Position numbers and translations under genes: made by a program. Below the pieces are notes generated by a model, which saw nothing but the letters and a program-made list of their open reading frames with translations, searched no databases and was not told the DNA's origin. This document shows positions 44,795 to 56,457 of a stretch of 64,000 nt of DNA, in pieces; positions within the stretch are counted from its first letter, which is position 1, and every line of letters begins with the position of its first letter. Origin of the DNA: Auriscalpium vulgare (Eukaryota; Basidiomycota; Agaricomycetes; Russulales; Auriscalpiaceae); NCBI GenBank assembly GCA_019915015.1, contig JAHBBC010000025.1, positions 124,001 through 188,000 of the forward strand. The letters are read 5' to 3'.

Positions 44795-46581
44795 TGAGCC
44801 ACTGACGCGTATCCGAGCTTCGCAGGACGCGTCAAATGAGGAGAGTTGACTATAGGAGAAGTCAGTTAGGTTGTACTACGGGTGAGGGGCGCTGGAGAGG
44901 ATGGGGTCGGCGAGCCGCGGCGCGTCGCGGGCACTGCGCGCACCCAGCGGTCCCGGTAGGGCTCTCGTCGAGGTTTGCGCGGGCCCACAATCAGCGCCAA
45001 GCTGGGAGCACGTCCGAGCTGTAGCCGCAAGCGGTCCCGGTAGGGCTCTTGACAGTGCGGCGTCCAGGCGGAGTGCAGGCTCGGGGGTGCGGGGCCACAG
45101 GCTGAACAAAAAAGAAGAAAGGCACGCACCGAGGCCCTCAGCTGCTAAAAGAATAGCGGAAATGAGAGAGAGCGGAGGACGATGAGTGACGGCGATGGGG
45201 GTCGAGCAGGTAGTGAAGAGGGTTGACTTTGGCGTCTGCAGAGGACGGGGTTCTCAGCCACCCAGCGCCGGGCCGGTCATTGCACCCACATCGAGTTCAC
45301 AATGCGTACTGAAAGACAAAGCAGCATGCACTCTTCTTAGGCTTTGCTCATGCAAACAATGACGTTGAACATTGTCATTTGCCCACTGTGTCAGGACTGG
45401 CTGCGATCGGTGCAGCATCGACTTTCAACATGTTGAAGCTGGAGCTCAGTGCGAGGCTGCTGGTCTGCCCTCGAGTTGCACCGCGTGCACTTCCCATCTC
45501 CCTCACTGACGGTACCCTCAAGCAGCTCATCGCGAGTTGCTCCCATCTCCCATCGCTCTGGATCTGATACCCCCCGCTGTCAGTGCTCTTCTCTATGTTG
45601 CCCTTCAATGCCTTCCAATCCTGCAGCGATTTCAGAGGGCTACATTCCGACAGTCGGAGATAGCGCGGTCTGCACAATCTGGCTAGGAGGGCGAGCACAT
45701 TATGAGCCACAGAAACAACGGTACGCCTATCAATCTACTATAGCGGTGGCTGTAACTCATTTATTGTGTATCAACGTAGCTAGCAGCCTACCGCACTGGC
45801 GAGCAGGGCCCGGGCGCACTCGGTATGCTTTGGCCTGCATGGTGAGCTCCGAGCGCAATCTAGCAGATTTGTTTCACATCCGGCTCACTGCTACATGGCC
45901 AGGAAGCCCTCGCCGCATATGCTTGCAACACGTTGCTACAGGTTGCTGCGTATTGAATTAGCACCACGTCTACGCATGCCCGCGCCCTAGTACGTTGTTT
46001 CGCTTTAGAATGCTGCTGCACCTCTACACTGACCTTGAGCCGACTGTAGCCTCCCTTCAGGCTATAGCCTCCCTTCATCCTATTGTTCCGTGCCATGCAA
46101 TTCTCGGGGCGGCCTTCACGGTAGGAGACGCTGAACACCCGACGCTGCGGCGTCGCTATGCTCTAGCACTGCAGCGTCGGTCCTCTAAGTCTGCAACGTT
46201 AAGCAACGACCTCGCATCGCCTACCGTACCGTGGTCGATGCGACCGGAATACCGCTCAGGTCCGTCGAGGAGATCGGCTCTCCCTGCACAAAAACGCAAT
46301 GCGTGGGCAATCGAGAGGGTATGCCATTGCGTTCGGCTGGTAAGTTCTGCTCCTTCACTTTCTACCTTCATTCTCTCATGCGGCAGCTTCTCCTGCCCAT
46401 CAATGGCCAGCAACCACCAGGCGGGCCTCTGCGACTACCAGAACAGCTCACAATTCGATACAGAAGGTCCTGGCCGGTTTTCCATCACCGTGAGCTTCCG
46501 TCAAGCGCCCTTCCAGCCGCATATATAACCCTAACAACATGCTGCGCCGTGTTGCCCTACCTCTCCTTCCTCCCATCCACC
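44795..46581. other. Intergenic region between TET/JBP and the module copy 2
   Basis: 1.8 kb between divergent genes. It holds a 19-bp direct repeat GCGGTCCCGGTAGGGCTCT at 44947-44965 and 45031-45049. Open frames around 45379-45570 and 45449-45961 have no recognisable features. The last 100 bp look like a promoter and leader (ATATATAACCCTAACAAC at about 46520). Confidence 0.4.
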
Positions 46582-47171
46582 ATGCTCAAAGTCATCGTCT
46601 CATTCGAAGGATCCACCGACGACATCGTTGATCTCCTTTCCCGCGGCTCGCTGTCGCTCTCACAGCTACCCTTCACCCAAGGCGCGCCCGATGGCACCCA
46701 GCATGCGGAACATGCCCCGCTTCCTCGCCCGCCGCCGCCGCCTCCCCCATTCGTCCCAGCATCCTCGCTCCACAGCGCGCACGGCGCTCCCGGTGTGGAC
46801 AGCAACGGCGGAGGTCAGAGTGCGGGCAGTGATACCCCGTCTGCTTCCATGGAGGTGTTTGCGCGGGCGGGATGGGATGGGCCGGCGTGGGTGGTTTACA
46901 AGGGCGTTCGGCCAGGTATCTATCCCGACGTGTAAGTCCGCTCAGTACGCGATGATCGACAGATCATGACGTTACCTTTAGTCTTCAATACATGAGCGCA
47001 CGCGGCTTGTCGCTGCACGACTCCAGGAGCGAGCAGTTCGACACGTACGAACTTGCTTACCAGGCCTTCAATAAGGCGATCCAGGATGGGCAGGTGTGCC
47101 CATACTCTAGGACCTGGGACGAGCGGCGTGCAAGGCCCCTTCTTCCTTTGGGACACGGTGGGATGCTCTAA
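46582..47171 (+). CDS. RNase H1 N-terminal-domain-like protein, copy 2
   Basis: Two exons, 46582-46931 and 46982-47171 (540 nt, 179 residues), with the same architecture and intron position as 22016-22624. Start MLKVIVSFEGSTDDIVDLL resembles MSQRITITLDVPTDDLAERL of copy 1. A Pro/His/Ser-rich linker contains PPPPPPPF. The conserved domain is WVVYKGVRPGIYPDV, then SEQFDTYELAYQAFNKAIQDG. No catalytic RNase H part. It stands 525 bp upstream of the large module gene, same strand. Confidence 0.7.
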
Positions 47172-47696
47172 GCAGGGGAGGAGGGTTTTGCAAATTCTTT
47201 GGACGTCTAGACTGCACACTTAGCGCTCGCCGCCCGTTTGGGGCCCGTCTTTCCTTACCTACATCGTTCTCGTCTTCTCGTTGTCGTGCTTTTGACTCGT
47301 AAGAATTGGACTTGCATTCTGCTCGATAGCAAAGTTGTGCACATGTGAGGCGAGAACATTGTCTGCGGTCCGCAAGGAAAGATCGAACTGGGTGGGGCCT
47401 GCACGGCCGGTCTGCGCGTTACCTCGTCGGGGGTCGCTCCCTCGGCTGAATTAATGTTGCGTTGGCTACGGCTACAAAGTGACAGGCGAGGTCCTATCGT
47501 GGTGCAACATTCCTCACTATTTTCGTAGCTGGTGATCAGTTGCAATTGGTATACAAATGGTGACGGGCGCCTGGCATCTCCGGCGCCCTCCTCCGACCCC
47601 GCCGTCCCCTTCGTTCGCCGTGCCCTGCGCTCTCTGTCCAACTGTCCTTGACCTCCCTTCCCACTAGTGATCATCCGCACCGTGACCGACCCATCG
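47172..47696. other. Intergenic region between module genes, copy 2
   Basis: 525 bp without a supported gene; probably the 3' end of the upstream gene and the promoter and leader of the next. Confidence 0.35.
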
Positions 47697-50399
47697 ATGG
47701 CAAAATCGAGCGCTCAGGGCCCAGGGAAACCGCGCGGCCGCACCCCGTGGGCCACTGGGTTCAAAGCGGATTTTCTAGAGAGATACGTCAGCGAGTATCG
47801 AAAAGTGGCGGGCAGCAAAAAATCCACGCACGATTTCTACAGGCGGATCGCCCGCCTATTCTTCATAACCTTTGGGTACGAACTGGCCCTCCACGAGAAC
47901 CCAGAGCAGGAGCCCGCCGCGCCTGACGCCGCGCGGCTGGACGACGCATCCGATCACGAGGGCGAGGACGACGCCTCTCGCGAAGAGAGAGAGCGTATCT
48001 TCAAGGACCTGTTCAAAGTAAGTGTACTGCCTACCTTCGGACGGTGCGATGCTCACGGGGGATTTTCAGAAAGTCAAGGATTGGTATCCTCACCGCGTTC
48101 GAAAACTCACAGCCACGGCCGCGCCATCCGCCGAGGCCGCCGACGACGCGTACCAGGCGGTTGCCCGCAAGTTCGTCGAACCTCCGCGCCGCGAACAAGC
48201 GCGCCACGTCTATTCCGACTTGTACTGGGACGACCGCATCAGCGAACATTTCAATAAAATCACACCGAAGGCCATCGCGAGCAGCGCCGGTAAACCGATG
48301 CCGAAGGACGTGCATCTGCGAATGCAAGCCGTCCGGGAGAAGTGGGATGACGAGACCGAGGAATTTCAGGAGAAGATACACGCCGAGGTAGAGCGACGAT
48401 ATCAAGCCGCGCTCGCAGAGTACAATCGGTCGTTCGTGGACACGCCGAGGACGGATGAAGAAAAGGAGTGGTGAGAGTTGTGTTAACCTCTTACGGAGCT
48501 GAGACTCACCGATGGTCAGGGCAAGCACAAACACGTACATGGCGCTGCAGCCGCTCGTGGACAGCGTCGCCAAGCGTTTCAATTGCGTTGCGTCAATCTT
48601 CATGGCCGGCCCAGCTCCTTCGAAGAAAGGCAAGGTCGAAGTCTTCTCGTACGTCGCCATCAACATCGTCTTGTAGTCTGTTGCTCAGCGAGTGGGGGCA
48701 GTGTTCACGCCGGGAAGAAACGCGGCGCCATCGACCAGATCTGGCCGGTGTACGATAACAATGCCTACAAAGAAGCATCTTCGTCATTGTCTGGGTTTGC
48801 TGAAGCAGTTTTTGGTGAGACTTACCTATGTAACCCTTGCTGAATGGCGGCGCTGACCCCAGTGGTTGTGTAGCGAACGAGATCAAGGCCATGGCCAGGA
48901 AAGGCAGTGGGGACAATGAGGCGAACACGTGTCTGGCAGCCGCCGACGAATTCGTTGAAGTCGCCCCTGCTGCTGCTGCGACCACCTCTGCGATGGCGTC
49001 GTCGCCATCGTCGCCCCCTTCGCCCTCGTTGATCCCATCTGGACCCTCATTCGTCGTCAGCGCGAGCGCGAGTGCGACCCTGGCTACCTCCCAGCCCGGG
49101 CTCATCGACGCCCAGCCCTCAGCGCCCGCAGCCACCCCGACCTCTTCTTCGCCCACTGCTGTGCCCGTCAGTGTTCACGCCAACACCACGGTCACAGTGC
49201 CCGTAGACGGCTCCTTGGTGACAGCAAGTGCTACAGCGACAGCAACTGCACCCACTCCGACGGCTACCCCGACGCCCGCTCCACCCCCGTCTTCGTCCAT
49301 CCTCATTTCTACTGCGGTACCTGCGGATGGATCGCGCGCACCCTCTCCAGCAGCCACGTCCACGTCCCCTTCCATGCCCCCACCCACTGCCACGACCACA
49401 ATCGCGTCCATGGCAACTGCGACAACCTTCACCTCGCCTTTGAGCGCCAGTGCCAGCGCCAGCGCCAGCGCCAGCGGGTCTGCGTCGGATGCAGCAGCTG
49501 CAGCTGCTGTGGGCATCAACGCTACCGCTGTTGGCACCACAGCGTCCTCCACGGCAACGATAACGACCCCTCCGCCGACACCGTCTAGCCCCGCGGCCTT
49601 GGCCGCACTCGCTCCCCCGGTGTTAGCCCGCCCCGCTGACACATTGACTTCTACCTCGCTGGCCCACCGTGGCTGGCCGCTCTTCTTCGACCGCGGAGTC
49701 ACGACCATGCGTGTCGACGCCCTGGGTCCCGAATGGAGCAACTTTCTGGAAAAGTATTGCGTCTTCGAGGAGACGATGGGGTTCGGGGTGCGTTTCCTGC
49801 ACTGACGCGCTCGAACAATTACTAATCTACAAGTTCAGACGACGACATCCAAGAAGCTTCACCTCAAAGGTCGCCCGGACGAAATGGCCGTTTGGTTCAA
49901 GGACGGAAGACCCTGGCACAAGGGCAAGATCAACGGAGACAAAGTCGCGGCCTTTGGCGATGCGTTCAATACTTGGTGGGCGAACCTTCAGCCCCCCGAG
50001 CGTCTTCTCGCCAACGGCCTGCTGAAGCAGCCGACTGACCAGATGGACTGGTCGTGCCTGTGCCTCGGCGGCAAGGGCGGCTTCCTCCTCCTCGTCGTTG
50101 CTGCGTTCTGGTGGGGCTACGCCCTGCGGTCATCCGACGACGCATCCAAGGCGGAGTGGCGGGACACCATCGTCGACATCAACGATACCCTCGCTGCCAT
50201 GCGTTCCCACTCCCTGCAGCTTTCTGCCAGCATCGCAGGTGGCTCCGTCGCAAGCAAGCCGCCTAGGGAAGGAAAGCGCGGGCGTGGCTCTGCCGCAACA
50301 TCCGAGAAGGCGAGGCCTGCAAAGCGTGTACGGTCCGTCACCCATTCGTTACTACCCTCGAACATCACGCTCACTGGCATTACTTTTCACAGAAGATAA
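47697..50399 (+). CDS. Large unrecognised module gene, copy 2, intact
   Basis: Six exons by my reading: 47697-48017, 48070-48470, 48520-48648, 48702-48814, 48874-49787, 49839-50399 (2439 nt, 812 residues); the final splice is uncertain. N-terminal region: FLERYVSEYRKVAGSKK and FYRRIARLFFITFGYEL. Middle: VKDWYPHRVRKL, VHLRMQAVREKWDDETEEFQ, YNRSFVDTPRTDEEKEW, DSVAKRFNCVASIFMAGP and VHAGKKRGAIDQIWPVYD. A stretch of about 250 residues rich in Ala, Thr, Ser and Pro follows, including an (SA)n run at about 49455. The C-terminal domain has RGWPLFFDRGVTTMR, FEETMGFG, WSCLCLGGKGGFLLLVVAAF and WWGYALR. No known domain recognised. The mosaic of a conserved head and tail around a low-complexity middle is shared with copy 1. 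Confidence 0.7.
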
Positions 50400-51039
50400 T
50401 CTGTTTGCAGAGCAAGCATCGATGTGTGTATCTGCACAGCTCAGTATCGCCTCTCAAGTGCTGCCGCCCATTGCCTGTTCCCGTCGCCTGTGCATAGCAT
50501 ATCGCCGGTCGCTCAACTGCGGCCCATCATTTTTTGCCCATCGTGATCTGACTCGCGCATCCATGTCCGTCACCCTTCGACTATCCGGCGCCCACCGCCC
50601 AACTTCTTGGCCCGCCCGCGCGCCATCATGACCGCCTCATATTTCTTGAACACGATCTCCCGCTGCCTACGGCCGCCCGTGCCCCCACCCGCTTACGTTA
50701 CTGTAGATATCCCGGTCGCCCGCTGCCCACACCCGCTCTCGCACAACTGTTTAGATATTCCGCTGTTGTAGTTGCTCACAATACAAGTGCTCACTGCTGT
50801 GTACATACGAATCTGAGGGCTTGCAGCCCAACATGATGCGTGGGAATTTCGACTTCCGGAAATCGACCAACATCAGCTCCGACTGCCATCTCTGCAAGTA
50901 TACCTAGAGTACGGTAAACACAGTGATATATACATGCCATGCTGATATGGAAGATCCAAATACAAAGGTTTTCCATGGTCTTCAACGCGGGGGAAAGTGA
51001 TGCGACCCAGAGTTCCCCTAATTTAAATTTATTTCATTT
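50400..51039. other. Downstream region of module copy 2
   Basis: No gene seen. AT-rich towards the right (TTTAAATTTATTTCATTTCA at about 51020), where the minisatellite begins. Confidence 0.3.
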
Positions 51040-51780
51040 CATTTTTTGGCAGTGTGAGAACTGATTTCCGCATCTGGCCTCCGAGCAACGTGACGTGGAG
51101 AAACCGCGGTTACCCCAATATTTTGACATTTTTCCCCGTTTTTCTGCTGTTTTTCCGGGGTATGGGAAGTGATTCCCACAATTGGGGTACAAATAACGTG
51201 ACCCGGGGCAACCGTGGTTCCCCCGAATATTTTGGCTTTTTTCACGATTTTCTGCTATTTTGTCGGGCCGTGGGAAGTGATTCCCACATTTGGGGTACAG
51301 ATGACGTGACCCGGGGCAACCGTGGTTCCCCCGAATATTTTGGCTTTTTTCTCGATTTTCTGCTGTTTTTCCGGGGTGTGGGAAGTGATTGCCACATTTG
51401 GGGTACAGATGACGTGACCCGGGGCAACCGTGGTTCCCCCGAATATTTTGGCTTTTTTCTCGATTTTCTGCTGTTTTTCCGGGGTGTGGGAAGTGATTGC
51501 CACATTTGGGGTACAGATGACGTGACCCGGGGCAACCGTGGTTCCCCCGAATATTTTGGATTTTTTCTCGATTTTCTGCTGTTTTTCCGGGGTGTGGGAA
51601 GTGATTCCCACATTTGGGGTACAGATAACGTGACCCGGGGCAACCGTGGCTCCCCCCAATATTTTCAACATTTATCGCGGTTTTCTGTTATTTTGTCGGG
51701 CCGTGGGAACGGTTTCCACATCTGGTATGTTGTGGGAATACCGGAATATCCCGAATGTTTCCAATATTCGTGATTTTCCG
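51040..51780 (+). repeat. 108-bp minisatellite of terminal block 3
   Basis: Six to seven tandem units of exactly 108 bp, for example TGGGAAGTGATT at 51163, 51271 and 51379. Each has a CCCACATTTGGGGTACAGAT box, a GTGACCCGGGGCAACCGTGG box and GAATATTTTGG. Because 108 is a multiple of three, an open frame of 239 codons runs through it; I do not regard it as a gene. Related to the arrays at 26860 and 38850. Confidence 0.9.
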
Positions 51781-51872
51781 GTCCTACCAGGCCGTGGGAA
51801 TTGACCCAAAAGAACCCCGTGGGTGTGGGAAAAGCGTTGGACAAAAGGAGAACAGGCCATACGGGCTGATAT

Positions 51873-51880
51873 ATTAAATA
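51873..51880 (+). repeat. 8-bp target duplication, left copy (ATTAAATA)
   Basis: Identical to 60200-60207 immediately right of the KDZ element. Eight base pairs is the duplication size known for Zisupton-type elements. Confidence 0.9.
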
Positions 51881-52191
51881 CACCTCACGATCCCACACTA
51901 CACGCCTTATATAGCATGGTGTATGTACGTGTCGACGCGCTAATCTAAGCATGTAATCACTCGGTCCCCCTTTGCACATTACCGTGCACAATAGCTCCCC
52001 AGCGCTTTCCCTCCTTTCCCTGAGATCTCGTTGATGCCGAGAAGCATCAAGAAGCTGTCAATGTGACGTCAGCTGTCAGCGGCAGATCCCCCGGAGCGGA
52101 AGGGAGCGGGAGCGGGACGGGACAACGGAACGGGGCCGGAGCGCTCGGCAGCGTCGGCTGCCGCCGCGCCCCCACGTGACACTCAACAAAC
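51881..52191 (+). repeat. KDZ element left TIR
   Basis: 311 bp, inverse of 59889-60199. Its inner half is GC-rich with TGACGTCAGCTGTCAG and GGAGCGGAAGGGAGCGGGAG; the inner edge is CACGTGACACTCAACAAAC. Confidence 0.95.
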
Positions 52192-52336
52192 ATGTCGCGA
52201 GACGAAAGATATGACATTGCCGGGGATTAGGGCACGCTATACTGCCTTATGGTAACAAGATAGATACATGACAACACAAGCTACGATACTGCCGCGTGAA
52301 AACGAAGAGGGGAATAAGTAATGACCGTAAGTACGC

Positions 52337-54119
52337 CTACTCTTCCCAAGGGAGGCCCAGCGGGTTCGGATCAAAGAGATTGGCCGATGTAGGGTAGTAG
52401 GGGAGCTGGAGAGCGTCGACACCGTATTGACCCGTGAGAGGGGAAGACGGAGGTCGTCTGTTGCAGAGTTGAGAGGTGAGAGTAGACGAGCCATGCAAAT
52501 AAAGACGTACCGTCGTAGTAATCACTTCCTCCGTACGACGGGAATGGCGGAGCATCCGGGCCAAGCAAAGACGCAAGGAGGGAACCTCCCGTAGGGTCCG
52601 TATCCGGGAAAGGAGTCGCTGGGTACGACGAGGACGGTGAGGACGAGGACGAGGACGATGCGATGCCCAATGGCATGTTGACTTGATCGGAGGCGTTGCA
52701 GCTTGCGGCAGGTGAGTCGGTGGTTGAGCCGGGTGCGAGCGGCGACGTGGAAGAGTCGTCAAGTTGGCTGGAAGGCGGGGGATTTGGGGAGGGGGAAGGC
52801 GATGGTCGAGGCTCGTCTGCAGGGCCCTTGCGCTTGCCTTTAACGGGCTCTTCCACGTCAGGCACATCCCCGCGGCCCTTGCGCCTGCCTTTATCGCTGC
52901 GGACCTTCCGCTGCCGCAGCGGAACCGTCTCGGCATGGATGCGCTCCTCTTCAGCGAATGCGGCGTCGTCAAGCCTGACCCATTGCGTCTGGCCCGAGTA
53001 CCAGGCGTTGCTGAGGGTTTGGAGATCGGTCTTCCCCGGAGCGGCACGACTCAGCGAATTGAACGGGATGGTTTCCGGCCATCCCTGAATCTGGACGTGG
53101 TGCAGGGACACAATGTCCCAGTGGGAACCAAATCTCCACGTTAACGATGTCCCTGTAATGGAGGCTGCGGTTCATTAGTCACACTGTGATTAAGATAGCG
53201 CGCGGCACATACATAATTGATCATCAATAAATTTCCCGAGGTCCGTACGCATCTCAACCGTGGTAAGAGTTGCCTTCCCACTCCCTGTCATGCGGTCAGT
53301 GCCATCGCACGCTCGTTGTCGCCAATAACTTACCTGCCAGTCCTTGTACAGCAAACCCTTCCAGGCGCGTCAGGAAATCCTGGAAGTCCATTCGAAGGCA
53401 TTGGGTCACGAAATCCGCCAGACCCTCGGTCGCAATCATCGCCGGCTTGAACGCGATGCTTGTATCCCCGCGCGCGAAGAAGACGAGCGCTTCGACACCG
53501 GTTCGTTCCCGAAGGGCCTTGACCTGGATGCGTGTATGTGAGTGCACACGTACACGTCATGACTTCCGGGCTTACATGGTCGTCTAGCTTGTGGACGAAG
53601 TGCGTCGCGTCCTGGGCCTTCGAGCGCGCCGTGATCCACTCGCCATGCAGGCGAGTTTTCTTGTATTCTTCATGCTTGAGTCTCAAGACCTCCTTCTCCT
53701 CCTCGTTCAACGTGCGGTAGACGGCTGAGCGCTTCTTCGAGAGCGCCTGGATCGCGGCATTGCCTGTGACATAAATGAGTACAATGTAATATTAACACCT
53801 TCTTTTACTCACTGTCTTGGCCCTTCTGGCCTTCTGTCCACTGAAAGGCGGACCAGGCACTATTCTTCGTGTGTGTTCCGCCGAGCCCAGCCCGTCCCAC
53901 GTGTAGTGAGGTCTCGACCGTCGCCACCCTTTTGTGATGTGTCGTTGCTACATCTGCTGCGCGCTTTTTGATGTCCCTGGCGAGCGCGTCCAGCTCAGTG
54001 AGGTACGCGTCGGCGTTATCTTGACGCTTCTCCGTGGTGAGCTTGCGAGCTTCTTTTGTCATCTTGACCTTCGGCTTATGCGGGAGATGACCTTGGCGGT
54101 GCTTGGGCTCGCGAGGCAT
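52337..54119 (-). CDS. KDZ companion protein (unknown function)
   Basis: Start ATG 54119 (MPREPKHRQGHLPHKPK). The first part is basic and helical. HTKNSAWSAFQW (about 53840) resembles the HMG-box-like opening of companion proteins seen in other mushroom KDZ elements (recollection, not a search). Next come RSAVYRTLNEEEKEVLRLKH, ALRERTGVEALVFFARGD, MDFQDFLTRLEGFAVQGL, then, after introns, QIQGWPETIPFNSLSRA and RQRKVRSDKGRRKGRG. The C-terminal third is Ser/Pro/Asp-rich and the last exon around 52337-52450 is uncertain. Likely a nuclear DNA-binding partner of the transposase; inference from gene order and charge. Confidence 0.7.
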
Positions 54120-54335
54120 CGTAGATATATGATTTGGAGGGCGGGGTGCGTGTGCAGAGGCAGGCAGACGGGAAGGAAGGCATCGCGGTTGATGCGAGCC
54201 ATACAGGTGTAAATACACGTGATCGTGACTCAAATTTACAGACTACACTGACTACAGCCTACGCAATGCAAACTACTACAACATATGGTAAAGTACATTG
54301 TTCAAGAAAATCAGTCGGCATGTGAGCAGGGACAG

Positions 54336-55948
54336 CTACGCGGAGACAAACAGAGCGACAAGGATAGCGAACAAAACAGCCGAGACGCAGGCAAACACGT
54401 ACGCACACGGGCTACACATCTACTTCAGAGAACAGTCAGTAAAGTAAGCAAAATCAGGATAAATGACCGACGTACCCGCGAAGCCTGAGGGTCGAAGACA
54501 CCGCCATTGCCGTCGGAGAGCAGGGCGCTAGTGATCGCGCGAGCCTGCGGCTCGGAGAAACCAAACCTCTCGCTTTGCATGATGGCGGCCCAGCGAGTGT
54601 TGCGCGTCCCATTCATGAGCTCCCGGAAGCGCGGGATGTACTCATCCCCAAGCCCGAATTGATCCATGGCCGCATCCGTGAGAGGGCCGATGCCGATGGC
54701 GGCATCGGCAGGCGCCAGTTGGGGAGGCGGTGGGAAGGGGGCTCCGGCCTTGGATGAGGCAGTAGGCGTCTTCGTAGGTATAGCTTCCTGTCGATCAGCG
54801 AGGCGCGTACTCTTCCCAGCCTCACTGACTGGCGGGAGTTTCTTCCCAATCTCCTGAACACGCTTTGCTGCAGGAGGAGGCGCACGACGAGCGACGGGTG
54901 GAGGGAGAGGCGATGGAGGAGGAGAGGAGGAGGGGCTGTCGTCAATGTAGAGGGGAAGGGGAACCTGTCGGGTGGCCGGCGTGCTGGTGACCTTGGCCGG
55001 AGATGAGTTGCTGCGGCGGCGGCGAGGGCGTGTTCCCATGGCCATGAATTCTAGCTCGGCCTTCGTCTTCTTCTCCGTGCGAGCGGGCGTGACTGGGGCA
55101 CGAGATTGCGGCCGGGCGACGGCGCCGTCATTCTGTGCATCGATCTCGGCGAGCTCGCGGGAAACTACTTTCCAGTCGAGAGGGCTGTCCTTGTCGTAGT
55201 CCTGCGAGTCGTCGGCATTGCCTCTCGCAGGCTCGATGGCAGTTGGAGGGAATGAAAGGAGAGAGCTGCCGCGCTTTGACAGCGCGGGGATATCTCCCGG
55301 GCAGGGAGTAAGGGGCTGGGTGTCGGCGGGCAATGCGGTTGATGTCTCAGGCAATCCTGAGCGCTTCCAGTATTCCTGAGTTCGAGAGAAGTGTGGGAAG
55401 GCGATTTTGTTGCGGAAGATGTCGACGATGGTTGAAACCGGCTGCACCAGGGTAGAGTCGTGGTGAGCGAGTTCGCGCGGGGGTAGGTAGGCCTGGATGT
55501 TGACTTCCTCTGGCGAAGACGGAGGCCCCGCAGCCGCAAAGCCTGGGACACGAAGGAGAAGGGTGAACCCGCCGTCAATTCTGTCGAGCGTCGTGATCTG
55601 GTTGGTGTTCATCAGCGAGGCCACAGAGCAAAGTGAACTTGTGCGCACCCCATCGAACACGTCCTCCAACGTATCCTGCACCAGTGCATTCCGAGAGCTC
55701 TCCTTCCTCCCCGTCGAGACCTTTGCGTTGTGTAGGGCAAGGAAGTCGGTGTGAAGGCCGCCTGCGACGTGCGAGTGATGGCGGTCGTCAGCGTGTGCGC
55801 CAGCTCGCACGACAGCCCGTGCGGCCTCTGCTGCCCGCAAGCGACTATCTTGCTGGTGGACAAGATCCGAGATTGATGCAGGGGTGTATGACAAGCGACC
55901 CTGGGCTGGAGCCTGAGCCGTAGTGAGGAAAATGGAGTTCGGCGGCAT
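54336..55948 (-). CDS. KDZ element cargo protein with C-terminal membrane anchor
   Basis: Start ATG 55948 (MPPNSIFLTTAQAPAQG). One long exon (about 55948-54475) covers TSSLCSVASLMNTNQ, LDRIDGGFTLLLRVPGF, a long Pro/Ser/Ala-rich section with RPRRRRSNSS, and FGLGDEYIPRFRELMNG, WAAIMQSERFGFSEPQARA. At the donor GTACGTCGG (phase 0) I join a second exon starting ATGTGTAGC near 54411 and ending at TAG 54336. That exon encodes VSAVLFAILVALFVSA followed by the stop, a single hydrophobic helix at the very C-terminus as in tail-anchored proteins. No domain recognised. Reading through the intron instead gives RRSFILILLTLLTVL, also hydrophobic. Confidence 0.6.
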
Positions 55949-56457
55949 GGTGGTTGGGTATCAAGGTACGCGCGCCTATCGACTTGTCCACCTCCGAGTC
56001 TTGATTACAGACCTCGGTGTGCAAGCACTCGTCCACTGATGCCTCTGTTCAGTGACATGCAATGTCTGTGAGCTAATAGCAGTCTGATTGTCTATGTCAA
56101 GGTCCCCCGATATCAGACTATTACCTGCATGCACAGTATCTCGGACTTCCGAGCCGTACAGTAGCCTAGGAAAGCTCCTCGCTCCGACCTTGCATTTTGT
56201 GAATTGGGCCGAAATTCCAAATAAATTAGGGTAGCTTTCTTTCAGTCCAGAAACCCTCGAAACGCGAAAATCCCGAGTCAGATCGGTGTCGAACATGCCC
56301 CGATATCATGATCTTGCAGGTTATTGCCTTGTGCCTGGCTCCTCCGAGGCTCCTCCACGCATTTTTTGAATTTCTCAAATAATCCCACGTAATTCACTTG
56401 GCTTCCCATCTGTTCAGAAAGCATGAAAGGGCTATTATTACGAGTCCGGGGGCATTT
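55949..56457. other. Spacer between KDZ element genes
   Basis: 509 bp between the transposase stop and the cargo gene start, both on the minus strand; presumably terminator of one and promoter of the other. No supported gene. Confidence 0.4.

Noticed and set aside
45449..45961. 170-codon frame between TET/JBP and module copy 2
   Set aside because: No start context, no recognisable motif and no paralogue in the matching place of copy 1.
51054..51773. 239-codon open frame in the 108-bp tandem repeat
   Set aside because: Its openness follows from a repeat unit divisible by three; the strand opposite is open too, and composition is unlike the coding genes here.
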